A stretch of 64,000 bases of DNA, from positions 2,046,001 to 2,110,000 of the forward strand of contig NZ_AP014924.1 in the NCBI RefSeq assembly GCF_001544015.1, written 5' to 3'. The notes beneath the pieces were generated by a model. It was given only the letters and a program-made list of their open reading frames with translations, did no database searches and was not told the origin of the DNA. A program made the position numbers and the translations under genes. This document shows, piece after piece, positions 16,604-24,684 of the stretch (the first letter of the stretch is position 1; each line of letters opens with the position of its first letter). The stretch is from Limnochorda pilosa. GTDB taxonomy: Bacteria > Bacillota > Limnochordia > Limnochordales > Limnochordaceae.

Positions 16604-17540
16604 ATCCCGAATTCGCGCCAGCTCCCGGCTGCTTCCTCGCCGGCGTTTCCCTCGGCGGCCCCTTCCGGCCAAGAGTGGACCTGCAGAGGCGTGTCTTCCT
16701 GGTCGGCCCCAACGCTTCCGGTAAGTCGAACTTCCTCACGCCCTGCGCTTCCTGCACGATGTGGTTTCCGTGGTCCGCGAACTGGACCGATCTGTTGGGC
16801 GGACGAATGACCCGTACGGGGGCGACTTCCTGGAACAGGTGGCCAGGACCGCCAAGAACACCAGGCAGGCCCGACTGAGCCGGATTCAACGTGCGCTTCG
16901 CATCGCCGTGCCACAACTGAGCGAACTGCAGCTGTCGCAGGATGCTCGAGGCGCCTGGCACCTTCGGGGCCGGTACGAGCATTGGCGACCGCAAGGTGCG
17001 TGGCAGACCGAAAAGCATCTGTCCGACGGTACTCTCCGACTCCTCGGTCTACTCTGGGCTGCACTCGACGGCCAGGGCCCTCTTCTGCTGGAGGAGCCGG
17101 AGCTTTCCCTTCACCCTGAAGTCGTCCGGCACATTCCGCAGATGTTCGCGAGAATGCAGCGCCGCACAGGCCGACAGGTCTTCATCAGCACCCATTCGCC
17201 GGATTTGCTTCGCGATGACGGGATCGGTTTCGACGAGGTCTTGCTGCTGGTCCCCGCTTCCTCCGTGTCCGGCTTGGCCAGGTGCCGACATCACCGGACC
17301 ACGAGGCCGATGCCAAGCGCTCGTTGATTGACCCGGCCCGTCGTTCCACCAGCAGCGCCGGACGCGACGACATGGTCCCGCGGCCAGGGAGCGGTCGCGC
17401 AATCGGTCCCGCGTGCACGTCCCGACTCATAGAGTATGCTTCGTCCCACTGGCGCATCGATGTGGCACAGGAAGCCTCGGAGAGCCTACGTCGAGCGGTT
17501 AGGGCTCTTCAAGCACAGGTTGAGCGGGCTAGCTAGGGCC
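16604..17540 (+). pseudogene. AAA/ABC-type ATPase (AAA_21-like) broken by frameshifts
   Basis: Pieces of one ATPase are spread over different frames. Frame one carries the Walker A region VFLVGPNASGKSNFL ending near 16738. Losing a single base there shifts the continuation (ALRFLHDVVSVVREL) into the frame open until 17327, which contains the Walker B LLLEEPELSLHPEV and the STHSPDLL motif. Near 17275-17285 the reading shifts again (VPTSPDHEADAKRSL in the next frame), and the 3' end has no coherent frame. A DUF4276/RloB-like partner often follows such ATPases; a short tail ending GLFKHRLSGLARAEA near 17490-17545 may be its remnant. GC content is lower than its neighbours, consistent with acquired defence-type DNA. 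A sequencing error could explain one shift but hardly both. Confidence 0.7.
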
Positions 17541-17595
17541 GAAGCTACGGAATAGGTTCCCAGGTCGCTGGCACCGTTTCTGGCAACCCGACCTC

Positions 17596-18954
17596 CTATG
17601 AACCATCATCGGCCGGACCGTCGGCCAGCCTCTGGATCAGGGCCGCGAGCGTGGCCGACGTAACCTTCCGCTCCTCCAGCGCCCTGAGGGCCGTCTCCAG
17701 CACCTGTGGATCCCGGATCCAACCGCGGGCCTGGGACTCCTGTTTCCCCACATACTCGCACATGCGGCGAAGCTGGTCCGCATAGGCGGCCAGGTTCCTG
17801 GGAGCGAGGCCAGGCAGCTGCGGCGAGCCGGTCCCCGCCTCTTGCGCCAGGGCCGCCCTCAACCGCTGTGTCATCTCCTGGGCGCGGGCCAGCCACTCCT
17901 CCACCTTCAGCCCCGTGCCCTGCAGGAACATGCGCCGGACGATGGGCCGCTGGAAAGCGGTCAGCTCGGCGTACTCGCGGACGTTCTCCTCAATGATCGC
18001 CTCCATTCGCTCGTTCAGGGCCAGGGCCTCATGAAGAAGGTCGCCCAGGTCAGCCGGTGGGCGGGGTACGCGGGCTGAAGCGTGCGATGTGGGCTCCACC
18101 GTGCCTGTACGCACCTCCGCGGCAACAGCCTCGGGGGATGCGAGGCGAGCGTGGGGTTTCCCGTCTGAATCCAGGCCCAGGGCAGCCAGGCCGGCGACGT
18201 AGTCCGCCTCCTGGCCGTGAAACTCAGCTGCATGCAGAAGGGTCCCCACCAGGCCCGTGGCGCAGAGCTCGGCCGGGATCACCTGCCCCCCGCTCTGCCG
18301 GATGAAGCCGTCGAGGCTGAGCCCGTACAGAGGCGCCAGGTGGCGCATGGCGTCCATCAGTCCCGGCGTCTCCACCATGCCGGGAGCAAAGCCGTAGACG
18401 GCGACCCCACACCCCTCCCCAATCTCCTGTGCCAGGGAGCTCGCCAGCGATCGCAACCCGGTCTTGGAGGCCAGGTACGGGGCCAGGTACGGCATGCCTT
18501 CAGCCGACTCCATGAAGACCACCACGCCCTCGCCCCGCTCGAGCATGCCCGGCAGGAAAGCCTTCACGCCCAGGAAGGCACCCCGCAGGTTCACGGCGAA
18601 GACCCGGTCCCACTCCTCCAGCCGGTGCTCCAAAACCGGCTTGGTAGTGACGAAGGCTGCGTTGTTCACCAGGACGTCCGCTCGGCCGAAAGCGCGGAGT
18701 GCCTGGTCGCGCAGGTGCTCCACGCTCTCGGAGTCCGACACGTCCGTGCGAACGAAGAGGGCCTCGCCGCCGCCGGAGCGGATGAGGCGCTCGACTTCCA
18801 GGCCTTCGTCGCTCAGCTCGGCCAGCACCGTGGCGGCACCCAGCCGGGCCAGGATCCGGGCCGTCTCCCTCCCGATCCCCCTCCCTGCCCCGGTGACGAT
18901 GGCCACCTTGCCCTGCAGCACCGTCCGATCGACGGAAGCCCGCTCGATGATCAT
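17596..18954 (-). CDS. SDR-family oxidoreductase with helical C-terminal extension
   Basis: A short-chain dehydrogenase, 452 residues against about 250 for the family. The N-terminal domain has the cofactor motif TGAGRGIG (21-28), NNAA (97-100) and a plausible catalytic triad S150, Y160 and K164 (YLASK). After residue 260 comes a charged, Ala/Leu/Glu-rich region predicted mostly helical and not resembling a known domain to me. The start overlaps the stop of alpha-glucan phosphorylase by four bases (ATGA), indicating translational coupling. The substrate is unknown; coupling suggests a link with glycogen or maltodextrin metabolism, which is inference. Confidence 0.85.
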   Translation of the reverse strand: MIIERASVDRTVLQGKVAIVTGAGRGIGRETARILARLGAATVLAELSDEGLEVERLIRSGGGEALFVRTDVSDSESVEHLRDQALRAFGRADVLVNNAAFVTTKPVLEHRLEEWDRVFAVNLRGAFLGVKAFLPGMLERGEGVVVFMESAEGMPYLAPYLASKTGLRSLASSLAQEIGEGCGVAVYGFAPGMVETPGLMDAMRHLAPLYGLSLDGFIRQSGGQVIPAELCATGLVGTLLHAAEFHGQEADYVAGLAALGLDSDGKPHARLASPEAVAAEVRTGTVEPTSHASARVPRPPADLGDLLHEALALNERMEAIIEENVREYAELTAFQRPIVRRMFLQGTGLKVEEWLARAQEMTQRLRAALAQEAGTGSPQLPGLAPRNLAAYADQLRRMCEYVGKQESQARGWIRDPQVLETALRALEERKVTSATLAALIQRLADGPADDGS

Positions 18955-20570
18955 ACGGACCCCGCTTCAGGTGCGTAGAGCCTGTCCACGTACGCCCTCA
19001 TCATGGTAGCGGCGGAGAACGCGTCCACGGTGGATCGGATGCTCTCCCGCATCATGCGGATCCAGCGTGGGCGGTCCTGGTAGTACGTGGGCACGACTTC
19101 CCGCAGCAGCACTCGGTAGAGCGCCTCCAGGTCGTGGGCGTCGGGGTCGGGGCCCTCGTAGCCGTCACCGAGCTGCCACCCGTTCTCCCCGTGACGGCAG
19201 GCCTCGGGCCACCAGCCGTCGAGGACGCTCAGGTTGAGCACGCCGTTCATGGCCGCCTTCATCCCCGACGTGCCGCACGCCTCCAGCGGCCGGATGGGGT
19301 TGTTCAGCCAGAGATCGGTGCCCCGGGTGAGGGCCCGGCCCACGGCCATGTCGTAGTCGGGCACGAAGACGACGCTCTCGGGGAAGCGGCGGCTCGCGTC
19401 GACCAGGCGGGCGACGATCTCCTTCCCCGTGTCGTCCAGGGGGTGCCCCTTGCCGGCGAAGACGATCTGGATACGGCCGTCCCGCAGGTAGGGCTCGATC
19501 ACCTGGGGCCGACGGAAGATCAGGTCGCTCCGCTTGTAGGGGGCGGCCCGCCGGGCGAAGCCGATCAGGAGCTTGTCGGCTGCCAGGCGAATCCCCGTGC
19601 GTTCGTGGATGAAGGCGAGGGTTTCTGCCTTCAGCGACTGGTGGGCCTGCCACAGCGCCTCGTCGGAGCCGCTGGCCGCAGAGACCATGCGCCGGTCCTG
19701 CCAGGTGGGCACGTGGACGCCGTTGGTGATGCCGGTGATCTCGGGGGCATCGGTCACCTGGGCCCACATGCGGCGGGCGGTGCGGGCGTGGAGCTGGGAG
19801 ACGCCGTTCGCCGCCCGGGCCAGCCGCAGGCCCGCCACGGTCATGTTGAAGGGGTTCCCCCCGATCTGCTCCATCTGCTCGCGGGAAAGGCCGTTGAAGG
19901 CGCCCAAGTACTCCAGCAGCTCCAGCCGGTGGGACTCGTTCCCCGCCTCCACGGGTGTGTGGGTGGTGAAGACGATCTGGCCACGGGTGGCCTGCCAGGC
20001 CTCGTCGAAGGTGCTGCCCGCCTCCATCTTCTCCCGGATCAACTCGATGCCCGCCAGCACCGCGTGCCCCTCGTTGAAGTGGTAGACGTCGGGCTCGAAG
20101 CCCATGGCCCGCAGGAGCCGCACGCCGCCGATCCCTAAGATCATCTCCTGGGCCACTCGCTCCTCACCGAACCACCCGTAGAGCTGCCCCGTGATCCACC
20201 GGTCCTCGTTCTCAGGGAGGTTGGTGTCCAGGAGGTAGAGGGGCGCGTTGCCGAAGGCGTCCAGGAGCCACGCTCGGGCCTTCACCTCTCGCCTCCGGAT
20301 GGGCACGGTCACGGTGAGCCCCGTGTCCTGCAGCCGCCGGTACATGTGGTCGTTCAGCGGGTAGGCGTCCACTGGGCGGCCGCCCTCGATGATCTGCCGG
20401 GTGTATCCTTGGCGCCAGAGGAGCCCCAGCCCCACCAGAGGCAGGCCGGCGTCGCCGGCAGCCTTCAGGTGGTCGCCTGCCAGGATCCCGAGCCCGCCGG
20501 CGTAGAGCGGGAAGTCCTCGTGCAGGCCGTACTCCATGCAGAAGTAGGCAACCTTGGGCCGTGCGTCCAT
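18951..20570 (-). CDS. glgP: Alpha-glucan phosphorylase (GlgP/MalP family, short form)
   Basis: A PLP-dependent phosphorylase of 539 residues that releases glucose 1-phosphate from glycogen or maltodextrin. It belongs to the short alpha-glucan phosphorylase type, far smaller than the roughly 800-residue muscle/E. coli type. Family segments include VAYFCMEYGLHEDFPLYAGGLG at the N-terminus, FNEGHAVL, TTHTPVEAGNE, GITNGVHVPTW, GFARRAAPYKR and EACGTSGMKAAMNG, the PLP-lysine region. I chose ATG 20570 (AGGGGTG upstream) over the GTG at 20597. It is translationally coupled to the SDR downstream. Confidence 0.92.
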   Translation of the reverse strand: MDARPKVAYFCMEYGLHEDFPLYAGGLGILAGDHLKAAGDAGLPLVGLGLLWRQGYTRQIIEGGRPVDAYPLNDHMYRRLQDTGLTVTVPIRRREVKARAWLLDAFGNAPLYLLDTNLPENEDRWITGQLYGWFGEERVAQEMILGIGGVRLLRAMGFEPDVYHFNEGHAVLAGIELIREKMEAGSTFDEAWQATRGQIVFTTHTPVEAGNESHRLELLEYLGAFNGLSREQMEQIGGNPFNMTVAGLRLARAANGVSQLHARTARRMWAQVTDAPEITGITNGVHVPTWQDRRMVSAASGSDEALWQAHQSLKAETLAFIHERTGIRLAADKLLIGFARRAAPYKRSDLIFRRPQVIEPYLRDGRIQIVFAGKGHPLDDTGKEIVARLVDASRRFPESVVFVPDYDMAVGRALTRGTDLWLNNPIRPLEACGTSGMKAAMNGVLNLSVLDGWWPEACRHGENGWQLGDGYEGPDPDAHDLEALYRVLLREVVPTYYQDRPRWIRMMRESIRSTVDAFSAATMMRAYVDRLYAPEAGSV

Positions 20571-20700
20571 GGGAACACCCCTGTAACGTTTGCACACAGT
20601 CGATGATACGCTTCGAGCCGCCCGCCGGTGATCCCTGCTCGGCAGGAACCGCGCCTCTCATGGCGAATTCGAGTCATTACCGTCCCACAGGCCGGGCCCC

Positions 20701-21702
20701 ATGGGGAGCCTCAAGGAGGCGATTCCCCTGGCTCGACCGATGATGCATCCCCGTCCCGGACGCCGTGTGCGGCGCCGCCCCGTGGTCGAGGCGATCACGG
20801 ACTTCCTCATCCACTTGCGGCTGGAGCGCGCGTCCAGCCCCAATACCCTGCGGGCCTACCGGCGCGACCTGCACAGCTTCTGCCGGTTTCTCTCGGAACG
20901 GGGGGCCGATCCCCACGTCACCCCGCCCGACGCCATCATGCGGCCCGACGTCCGTGCCTACCTGGCGCACCTGTCGTGCGGCCGGGCGCTCCGCTCCTCG
21001 TCGGTGAGCCGCCACCTGGCGTGCCTGCGTTCCTTCTTCCGGTTCCTCAACCAGGACCCTGCGTGGCGCCTTGCCCACGATCCCACCGCCGGCATCCCCC
21101 ACCCCAGGGTGGTGAGGGAGGGCCCGCCCCTCCTCTCGGCCCTGGAAGTGGGGCGGATCCTGGCCGCCTGTGAACGGCTCTCCCCCTACCCGCTGAGGGA
21201 TCTGTGCGCTCTCCGTCTCCTGGCTCAGACAGACTGCCGGGTGAGCGAGCTGGTGCGCATGGAGCTGCACGACGTGGCCCTGGACCGCCGGGTCGCCACC
21301 CTGCGCGGCGCGGACGACCGCGTCCGGCGGGTGCCGATCCCGCCCTCCACCGAGGCCTGTCTCCGCCGGTACCTGCAGGTGGAGCGCCCCCAGCTCGCGG
21401 CGGCCGGGCCCCTGCCCCACGACGCGCCCCACGGGCAGCTCTTCCTCAACGCCCAGGGCGCCGGCCTGAGCGCGAGCAGCGTCGAGCGCCTCTTCCGTCG
21501 GGCCCGGATCGAGGCCGGGATTGCGATGCCCGCCTCACTCCACACGCTGCGCCAGAGCTGGCTCACCTTCCTGGTGGCCGGCGAGAGCGCGCCGCCCCAT
21601 CCAAGGACGTGGGCGGTGAACGGGTCGTCACCGGTCACGCGGTTCCGTCGCGACGCCAGCCGGCGCGTGGCGGAACCCGTGGGCGGGGCTTCCCTCGTCT
21701 GA
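20701..21702 (+). CDS. Tyrosine recombinase/phage-integrase-like protein, C-terminus degenerate
   Basis: A XerC/D-type protein. The N-terminal SAM-like core-binding domain (about residues 30-115) and the start of the catalytic domain are clear: TDCRVSELVRMELHDV holds the first catalytic Arg, and SLHTLRQSWLTFLVAGE is the HxLR box. The usual Lys-containing beta hairpin reads GADDRVRRVPI without an obvious Lys. After VAGE the expected GH...Y segment is absent and the sequence becomes unrelated. The catalytic Tyr is not visible in any frame, so strand cleavage is doubtful. The start is uncertain (20701 or ATG near 20740). A 13-bp inverted repeat lies just downstream. Confidence 0.75.
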   Translation: MGSLKEAIPLARPMMHPRPGRRVRRRPVVEAITDFLIHLRLERASSPNTLRAYRRDLHSFCRFLSERGADPHVTPPDAIMRPDVRAYLAHLSCGRALRSSSVSRHLACLRSFFRFLNQDPAWRLAHDPTAGIPHPRVVREGPPLLSALEVGRILAACERLSPYPLRDLCALRLLAQTDCRVSELVRMELHDVALDRRVATLRGADDRVRRVPIPPSTEACLRRYLQVERPQLAAAGPLPHDAPHGQLFLNAQGAGLSASSVERLFRRARIEAGIAMPASLHTLRQSWLTFLVAGESAPPHPRTWAVNGSSPVTRFRRDASRRVAEPVGGASLV

Positions 21703-21710
21703 ACGGGATT

Positions 21711-21754
21711 GGCACGAACGGGCCATACCCACGGCGGTACCGCCCGTTCGTGCC
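21711..21754. repeat. Perfect 13-bp inverted repeat after the recombinase
   Basis: GGCACGAACGGGC (21711-21723) and GCCCGTTCGTGCC (21742-21754) are perfectly complementary around an 18-base centre. No T-run follows, so it is a weak fit to an intrinsic terminator. It could be a recombination or attachment site remnant or a 3' stabilising hairpin. Confidence 0.6.
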
Positions 21755-21916
21755 CATCCTTACGGGCTCTCCGCGGGGGACGTTTGCCCTGCCCCTTTCA
21801 GGACATCTCTCCCTTACACGGTCAGGTCTTCCACCAGAGAATGATAATGGTCGCTATTCAGGACCGGCCATCCTGCGGGCGGCCTGCTCTTCCGGGGCAA
21901 GCAGCCGCCCGGGGGG

Positions 21917-22618
21917 ATGCGCCCGTCGGGGGTGCTCGCGATTTCGAAGCGCCGTCTGCTCGTATCGACTTCGGTCGTCCTCCTGGCCGCAGCAGCGCTC
22001 TGGCTCGGGGCGGGGAGGCTCGGTCTGCTCCCGGGCGAAACCGCTCGCACCACCTCCCCAGGGGCCACGTCCGGCTTCTCCGGGCGGGCGATCGACCCCC
22101 CGCTTCCCGCCCCCGACTTCGCCATGATCGACCACCACCGCCGCCCCTTCACCCTGAGCGGGCTGCGCGGCCGGGTGGTCGTCCTCTTCTTCGGCTACAC
22201 CAACTGCCCCGACGTCTGCCCCACCACCTTGGGCCAGTTCAAGCGGGTCAAGATCCTGCTGGGCGACGATGCCCGCGATGTCCAGTTCCTCTTCGTCACC
22301 GTGGACCCCGGGTACGACTCGCCCGAACGCTTGGCGGGCTACGTGGGCGTCGTGGATGCGGACTTCCTCGGGTTGTGGGCCTCGCCCGAAGAGCTCCAGC
22401 CCGTCCTGAGCGCCTACGGGGTCTTCGTGGAGAAGGAGCCGGCCTCCGAGTCACCCGTGGGCTACTGGATCACCCACACCGCCTCCTCCTACGTGATCGA
22501 CCGGCAAGGACGGTTGCGGCTCCAGGAGCCCTTCGGGAGCGAGGCAGAGAAGGTGGCGGCGGACGTGCGCCGGCTGGTGCAGGAGTCATTCGAAGGGAGG
22601 CAAGCCGATGCCCGCTGA
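21917..22618 (+). CDS. SCO1/SenC-family copper chaperone for cytochrome oxidase
   Basis: A membrane-anchored thioredoxin-fold protein of 233 residues that delivers copper to the CuA centre of cytochrome c oxidase. One N-terminal helix (about residues 13-33) anchors it. The copper ligands are C97 and C101 in NCPDVCP and H187 in YWITHTAS, all present. The downstream genes encode PCuAC, a second SCO-like protein and a ba3-type oxidase, so the function is well supported by context. The gene overlaps the PCuAC start by 11 bases. Confidence 0.93.
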   Translation: MRPSGVLAISKRRLLVSTSVVLLAAAALWLGAGRLGLLPGETARTTSPGATSGFSGRAIDPPLPAPDFAMIDHHRRPFTLSGLRGRVVVLFFGYTNCPDVCPTTLGQFKRVKILLGDDARDVQFLFVTVDPGYDSPERLAGYVGVVDADFLGLWASPEELQPVLSAYGVFVEKEPASESPVGYWITHTASSYVIDRQGRLRLQEPFGSEAEKVAADVRRLVQESFEGRQADAR

Positions 22619-23186
22619 CCGTACCGCCACCCGCAGGGTCGGCGCCGCGGCCCTGATTCTCGTGGCCGTGGGCGCCGCGCTCTTCCTGGCCGTCTTTCCC
22701 ATCCCTGCCCGCACCGCGGACCCGCCCAGCCCGGCCTCGGTGGCGGCGGGCCCCGTGGAGATCGAGGGAGCGTGGGCCCGTCCCGGCATGGAGGGCGGCC
22801 ATTCGGCCGCGTACTTCACCCTGGGCAACCGGGGCGACCGGGAGCTGGAGCTGAAGGGCGCCCGGGCCGACGTGGCCACCGATACCCAGATCCACCGCAC
22901 GCTCCTGGAGGAACGGACCGCGCCCGACGGCTCGGTTCAGCAGGTGATGCGGATGGTGCTGGCCGGAGACATCGAGCTCGACCCCGGTGAGCAGGTGGTC
23001 TTCAAGCCCGGCGGGCTTCATGTGATGCTCCTGGGCCTGAAGCGGGCCCTTGCGGAGGGCGACACGATCCGGCTCGCCCTCTTCTTCGACGACCTCGCGC
23101 CGGTGGAGCTGGAGGTCCCCGTGCTGCCGCCTACCGAGACGGGCGCCGGCATGGGGATGGGCATGGAAGCGTCGGGCGGCATGTGA
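22608..23186 (+). CDS. Periplasmic copper chaperone PCu(A)C
   Basis: A 192-residue exported copper-binding protein (DUF461/PCuAC). A signal anchor (about residues 10-33) precedes the cupredoxin-like domain. The Cu(I) ligand pattern is visible: AYFTLGNRGD, H in QIHRTLLE, M in VMRMVLAG and the pair in GLHVMLLGL. A Met-rich tail (GMGMGMEASGGM) may add copper sites. It works with SCO to metallate CuA. The ATG overlaps the SCO gene and has GGGAGGC upstream. Confidence 0.92.
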   Translation: MPADRTATRRVGAAALILVAVGAALFLAVFPIPARTADPPSPASVAAGPVEIEGAWARPGMEGGHSAAYFTLGNRGDRELELKGARADVATDTQIHRTLLEERTAPDGSVQQVMRMVLAGDIELDPGEQVVFKPGGLHVMLLGLKRALAEGDTIRLALFFDDLAPVELEVPVLPPTETGAGMGMGMEASGGM

Positions 23187-23217
23187 GCGATCCCGCGCCG
23201 GGAGGGGGGCAGGCGCC

Positions 23218-23952
23218 GTGAAGCCGGGCGTGCGGCAGAGGGTGAGGCCCCGCTGGAGCCTCATCGCCCTGGGGGCGGGGGTGCTCTCCGCGGCGGGCCT
23301 CTTCTACTTCGCCCTGGCCCAGCCCGTGAAGGTCCTGCCGCTGATGGAGCCCGCACCGGTCTTCGAGCTGGTGGATGCCACGGGCGCCCCCTTCCGCTCC
23401 CACGAGCGGGACGGGCGCATCGAGATCTACTTCTTCGGCGCTTCCCGGGACACCGGCCGGATCGAGGAGCTCTTCGCTCTGATGCGCGACGGCGCCCAGG
23501 AGCTGGCCTCCCGGGGCTGGCTCGGAAGGCGGGCCGAGCTGGCCTTCGTCACCCTCGACCCCGACCACGACGACCCGACGGTCCTCGCGGACCTGTCCCA
23601 GGTCGTGGGCGCACCGGAGATGACGGAGGCGCAGGAGAGTCCTGGACCTGCCGGCCGCGGCCTTCACTTCCTCAGCGGATCGCCGGTGGCGGTGAAGCTG
23701 GCCGTGGGCAGCGGCTTCGGCCTCTACTACGAGCCACCGGTGCAGGTGGGGAAAGGGCTCCGCTTCGTCTATGAGCCGACGGTGATCGTCGTGGACGGCG
23801 GGGGCACCGTACGGGGCCGCTACCCGGCCGCGGCCATCGACCCCGAGATCCTGGTGCGGGACGTGGGCCTGCTGGTGGAAGAGGCGGATGCAGCGGGCGC
23901 TTCCAGGCTTCTCTTCGCAGGCGCCCACCTCTTCCTCTGCTACGCCCGATGA
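23218..23952 (+). CDS. SCO-like protein lacking the copper-binding cysteines
   Basis: A 244-residue protein with one N-terminal helix (residues 13-35) and a thioredoxin-like fold. Segments such as IEIYFFGASRDTGRIEELFALM and LAFVTLDPDHDDPTVLADL parallel SCO1 around the active site. The CPxxC motif is replaced by GASRDTG, and the conserved His is not evident. The GTG at 23218 follows GGGAGGGGGG by nine bases. It lies between PCuAC and the oxidase genes. It could be a structural or redox assembly factor; its role is not established. Confidence 0.7.
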   Translation: MKPGVRQRVRPRWSLIALGAGVLSAAGLFYFALAQPVKVLPLMEPAPVFELVDATGAPFRSHERDGRIEIYFFGASRDTGRIEELFALMRDGAQELASRGWLGRRAELAFVTLDPDHDDPTVLADLSQVVGAPEMTEAQESPGPAGRGLHFLSGSPVAVKLAVGSGFGLYYEPPVQVGKGLRFVYEPTVIVVDGGGTVRGRYPAAAIDPEILVRDVGLLVEEADAAGASRLLFAGAHLFLCYAR

Positions 23953-24015
23953 GTCGCCCGGCGGGGAGCGGCCCTTCGGGGCAGGGCCTTACCAACCCAA
24001 CGGAGGTGAAGAGTC

Positions 24016-24183
24016 GTGCAGCCTGAGGACGCGCTGCGAGCAAGGAGGAGCGAGGTTCCGTCCACCCAGGTGGAGCCGGAGCTAGCGGCACCACGCGGGA
24101 CCCTCGCCATCCTTCTCGTCTACATGCTGGTCATCATCGGACTGTGGGGATACACGTACGTCAGCCTGATCCTGAGGAGCTAG
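24016..24183 (+). CDS. Cytochrome c oxidase subunit IIa (ba3-type small subunit)
   Basis: A 55-residue single-helix protein. GTG 24016 is eight bases after GGAGGTGA. A polar N-terminal half is followed by one transmembrane helix (residues about 30-51: TLAILLVYMLVIIGLWGYTYV). In Thermus-type ba3 oxidases a 34-residue subunit IIa supplies the first helix missing from subunit II, and this gene sits immediately before subunit II, as expected. Size and position support the call; sequence conservation in such peptides is weak. Confidence 0.8.
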   Translation: MQPEDALRARRSEVPSTQVEPELAAPRGTLAILLVYMLVIIGLWGYTYVSLILRS

Positions 24184-24187
24184 AGCC

Positions 24188-24670
24188 ATGCACGTACACC
24201 CGTACGAGCGGACGTGGATCGTCATCTCGGTGGCCCTGCTCATGGTCTTCGGCGTGGCCATCGTCGTCAGCAGCCTCTCCCTGGGCGTTGAGATCCCAGG
24301 GTTGAGCGCCCGGCTTGCTCCGGTCACGGCGGGCGGCGTCTCCTACGACCAGCCGTGGGTGCGGGAGCTGGGGCCGGGCCGCTACGAGGCCAACGTCTTC
24401 GCCCAGATGTGGACCTTCCAGCCCAACGAGATCCGGGTGCCAACGGGGTCCACGGTGACCTTCTTCCTGCACAGCCGGGACCTGGTCCACGGCTTCAAGA
24501 TCGTGGGGACCAACGTGAGCCTCATGGCCATCCCGGGCCAGGTGAACAAGGTCTCCTACACCTTCCGGCAACCCGGCGAGCACCTGATCGTCTGCACCGA
24601 GTACTGCGGGGTGGGCCATCAGGCCATGTTCGCCCGGGTCATCGTCGAAGACGTGCGAGCTTCGCGGTAA
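24188..24670 (+). CDS. coxB: Cytochrome c oxidase subunit II (ba3-type, CuA domain)
   Basis: A 160-residue ba3-type subunit II with a single N-terminal helix (residues 10-33) and an external cupredoxin domain. All CuA ligands can be placed: H101 (DLVHGF), C136, E138, C140, H144 and M147 in CTEYCGVGHQAM. Its short length and single helix separate it from two-helix aa3 subunits. It accepts electrons from cytochrome c and passes them to subunit I. It sits four bases after subunit IIa. Confidence 0.95.
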   Translation: MHVHPYERTWIVISVALLMVFGVAIVVSSLSLGVEIPGLSARLAPVTAGGVSYDQPWVRELGPGRYEANVFAQMWTFQPNEIRVPTGSTVTFFLHSRDLVHGFKIVGTNVSLMAIPGQVNKVSYTFRQPGEHLIVCTEYCGVGHQAMFARVIVEDVRASR

Positions 24671-24684
24671 GGGGGGCACGGTTC

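Noticed and set aside
21837-21859. Fur-like box GAGAATGATAATGGTCGCTATTC before the SCO gene
   Set aside because: Only the left half fits the Fur consensus; the right half diverges, and no other iron-related gene is near.
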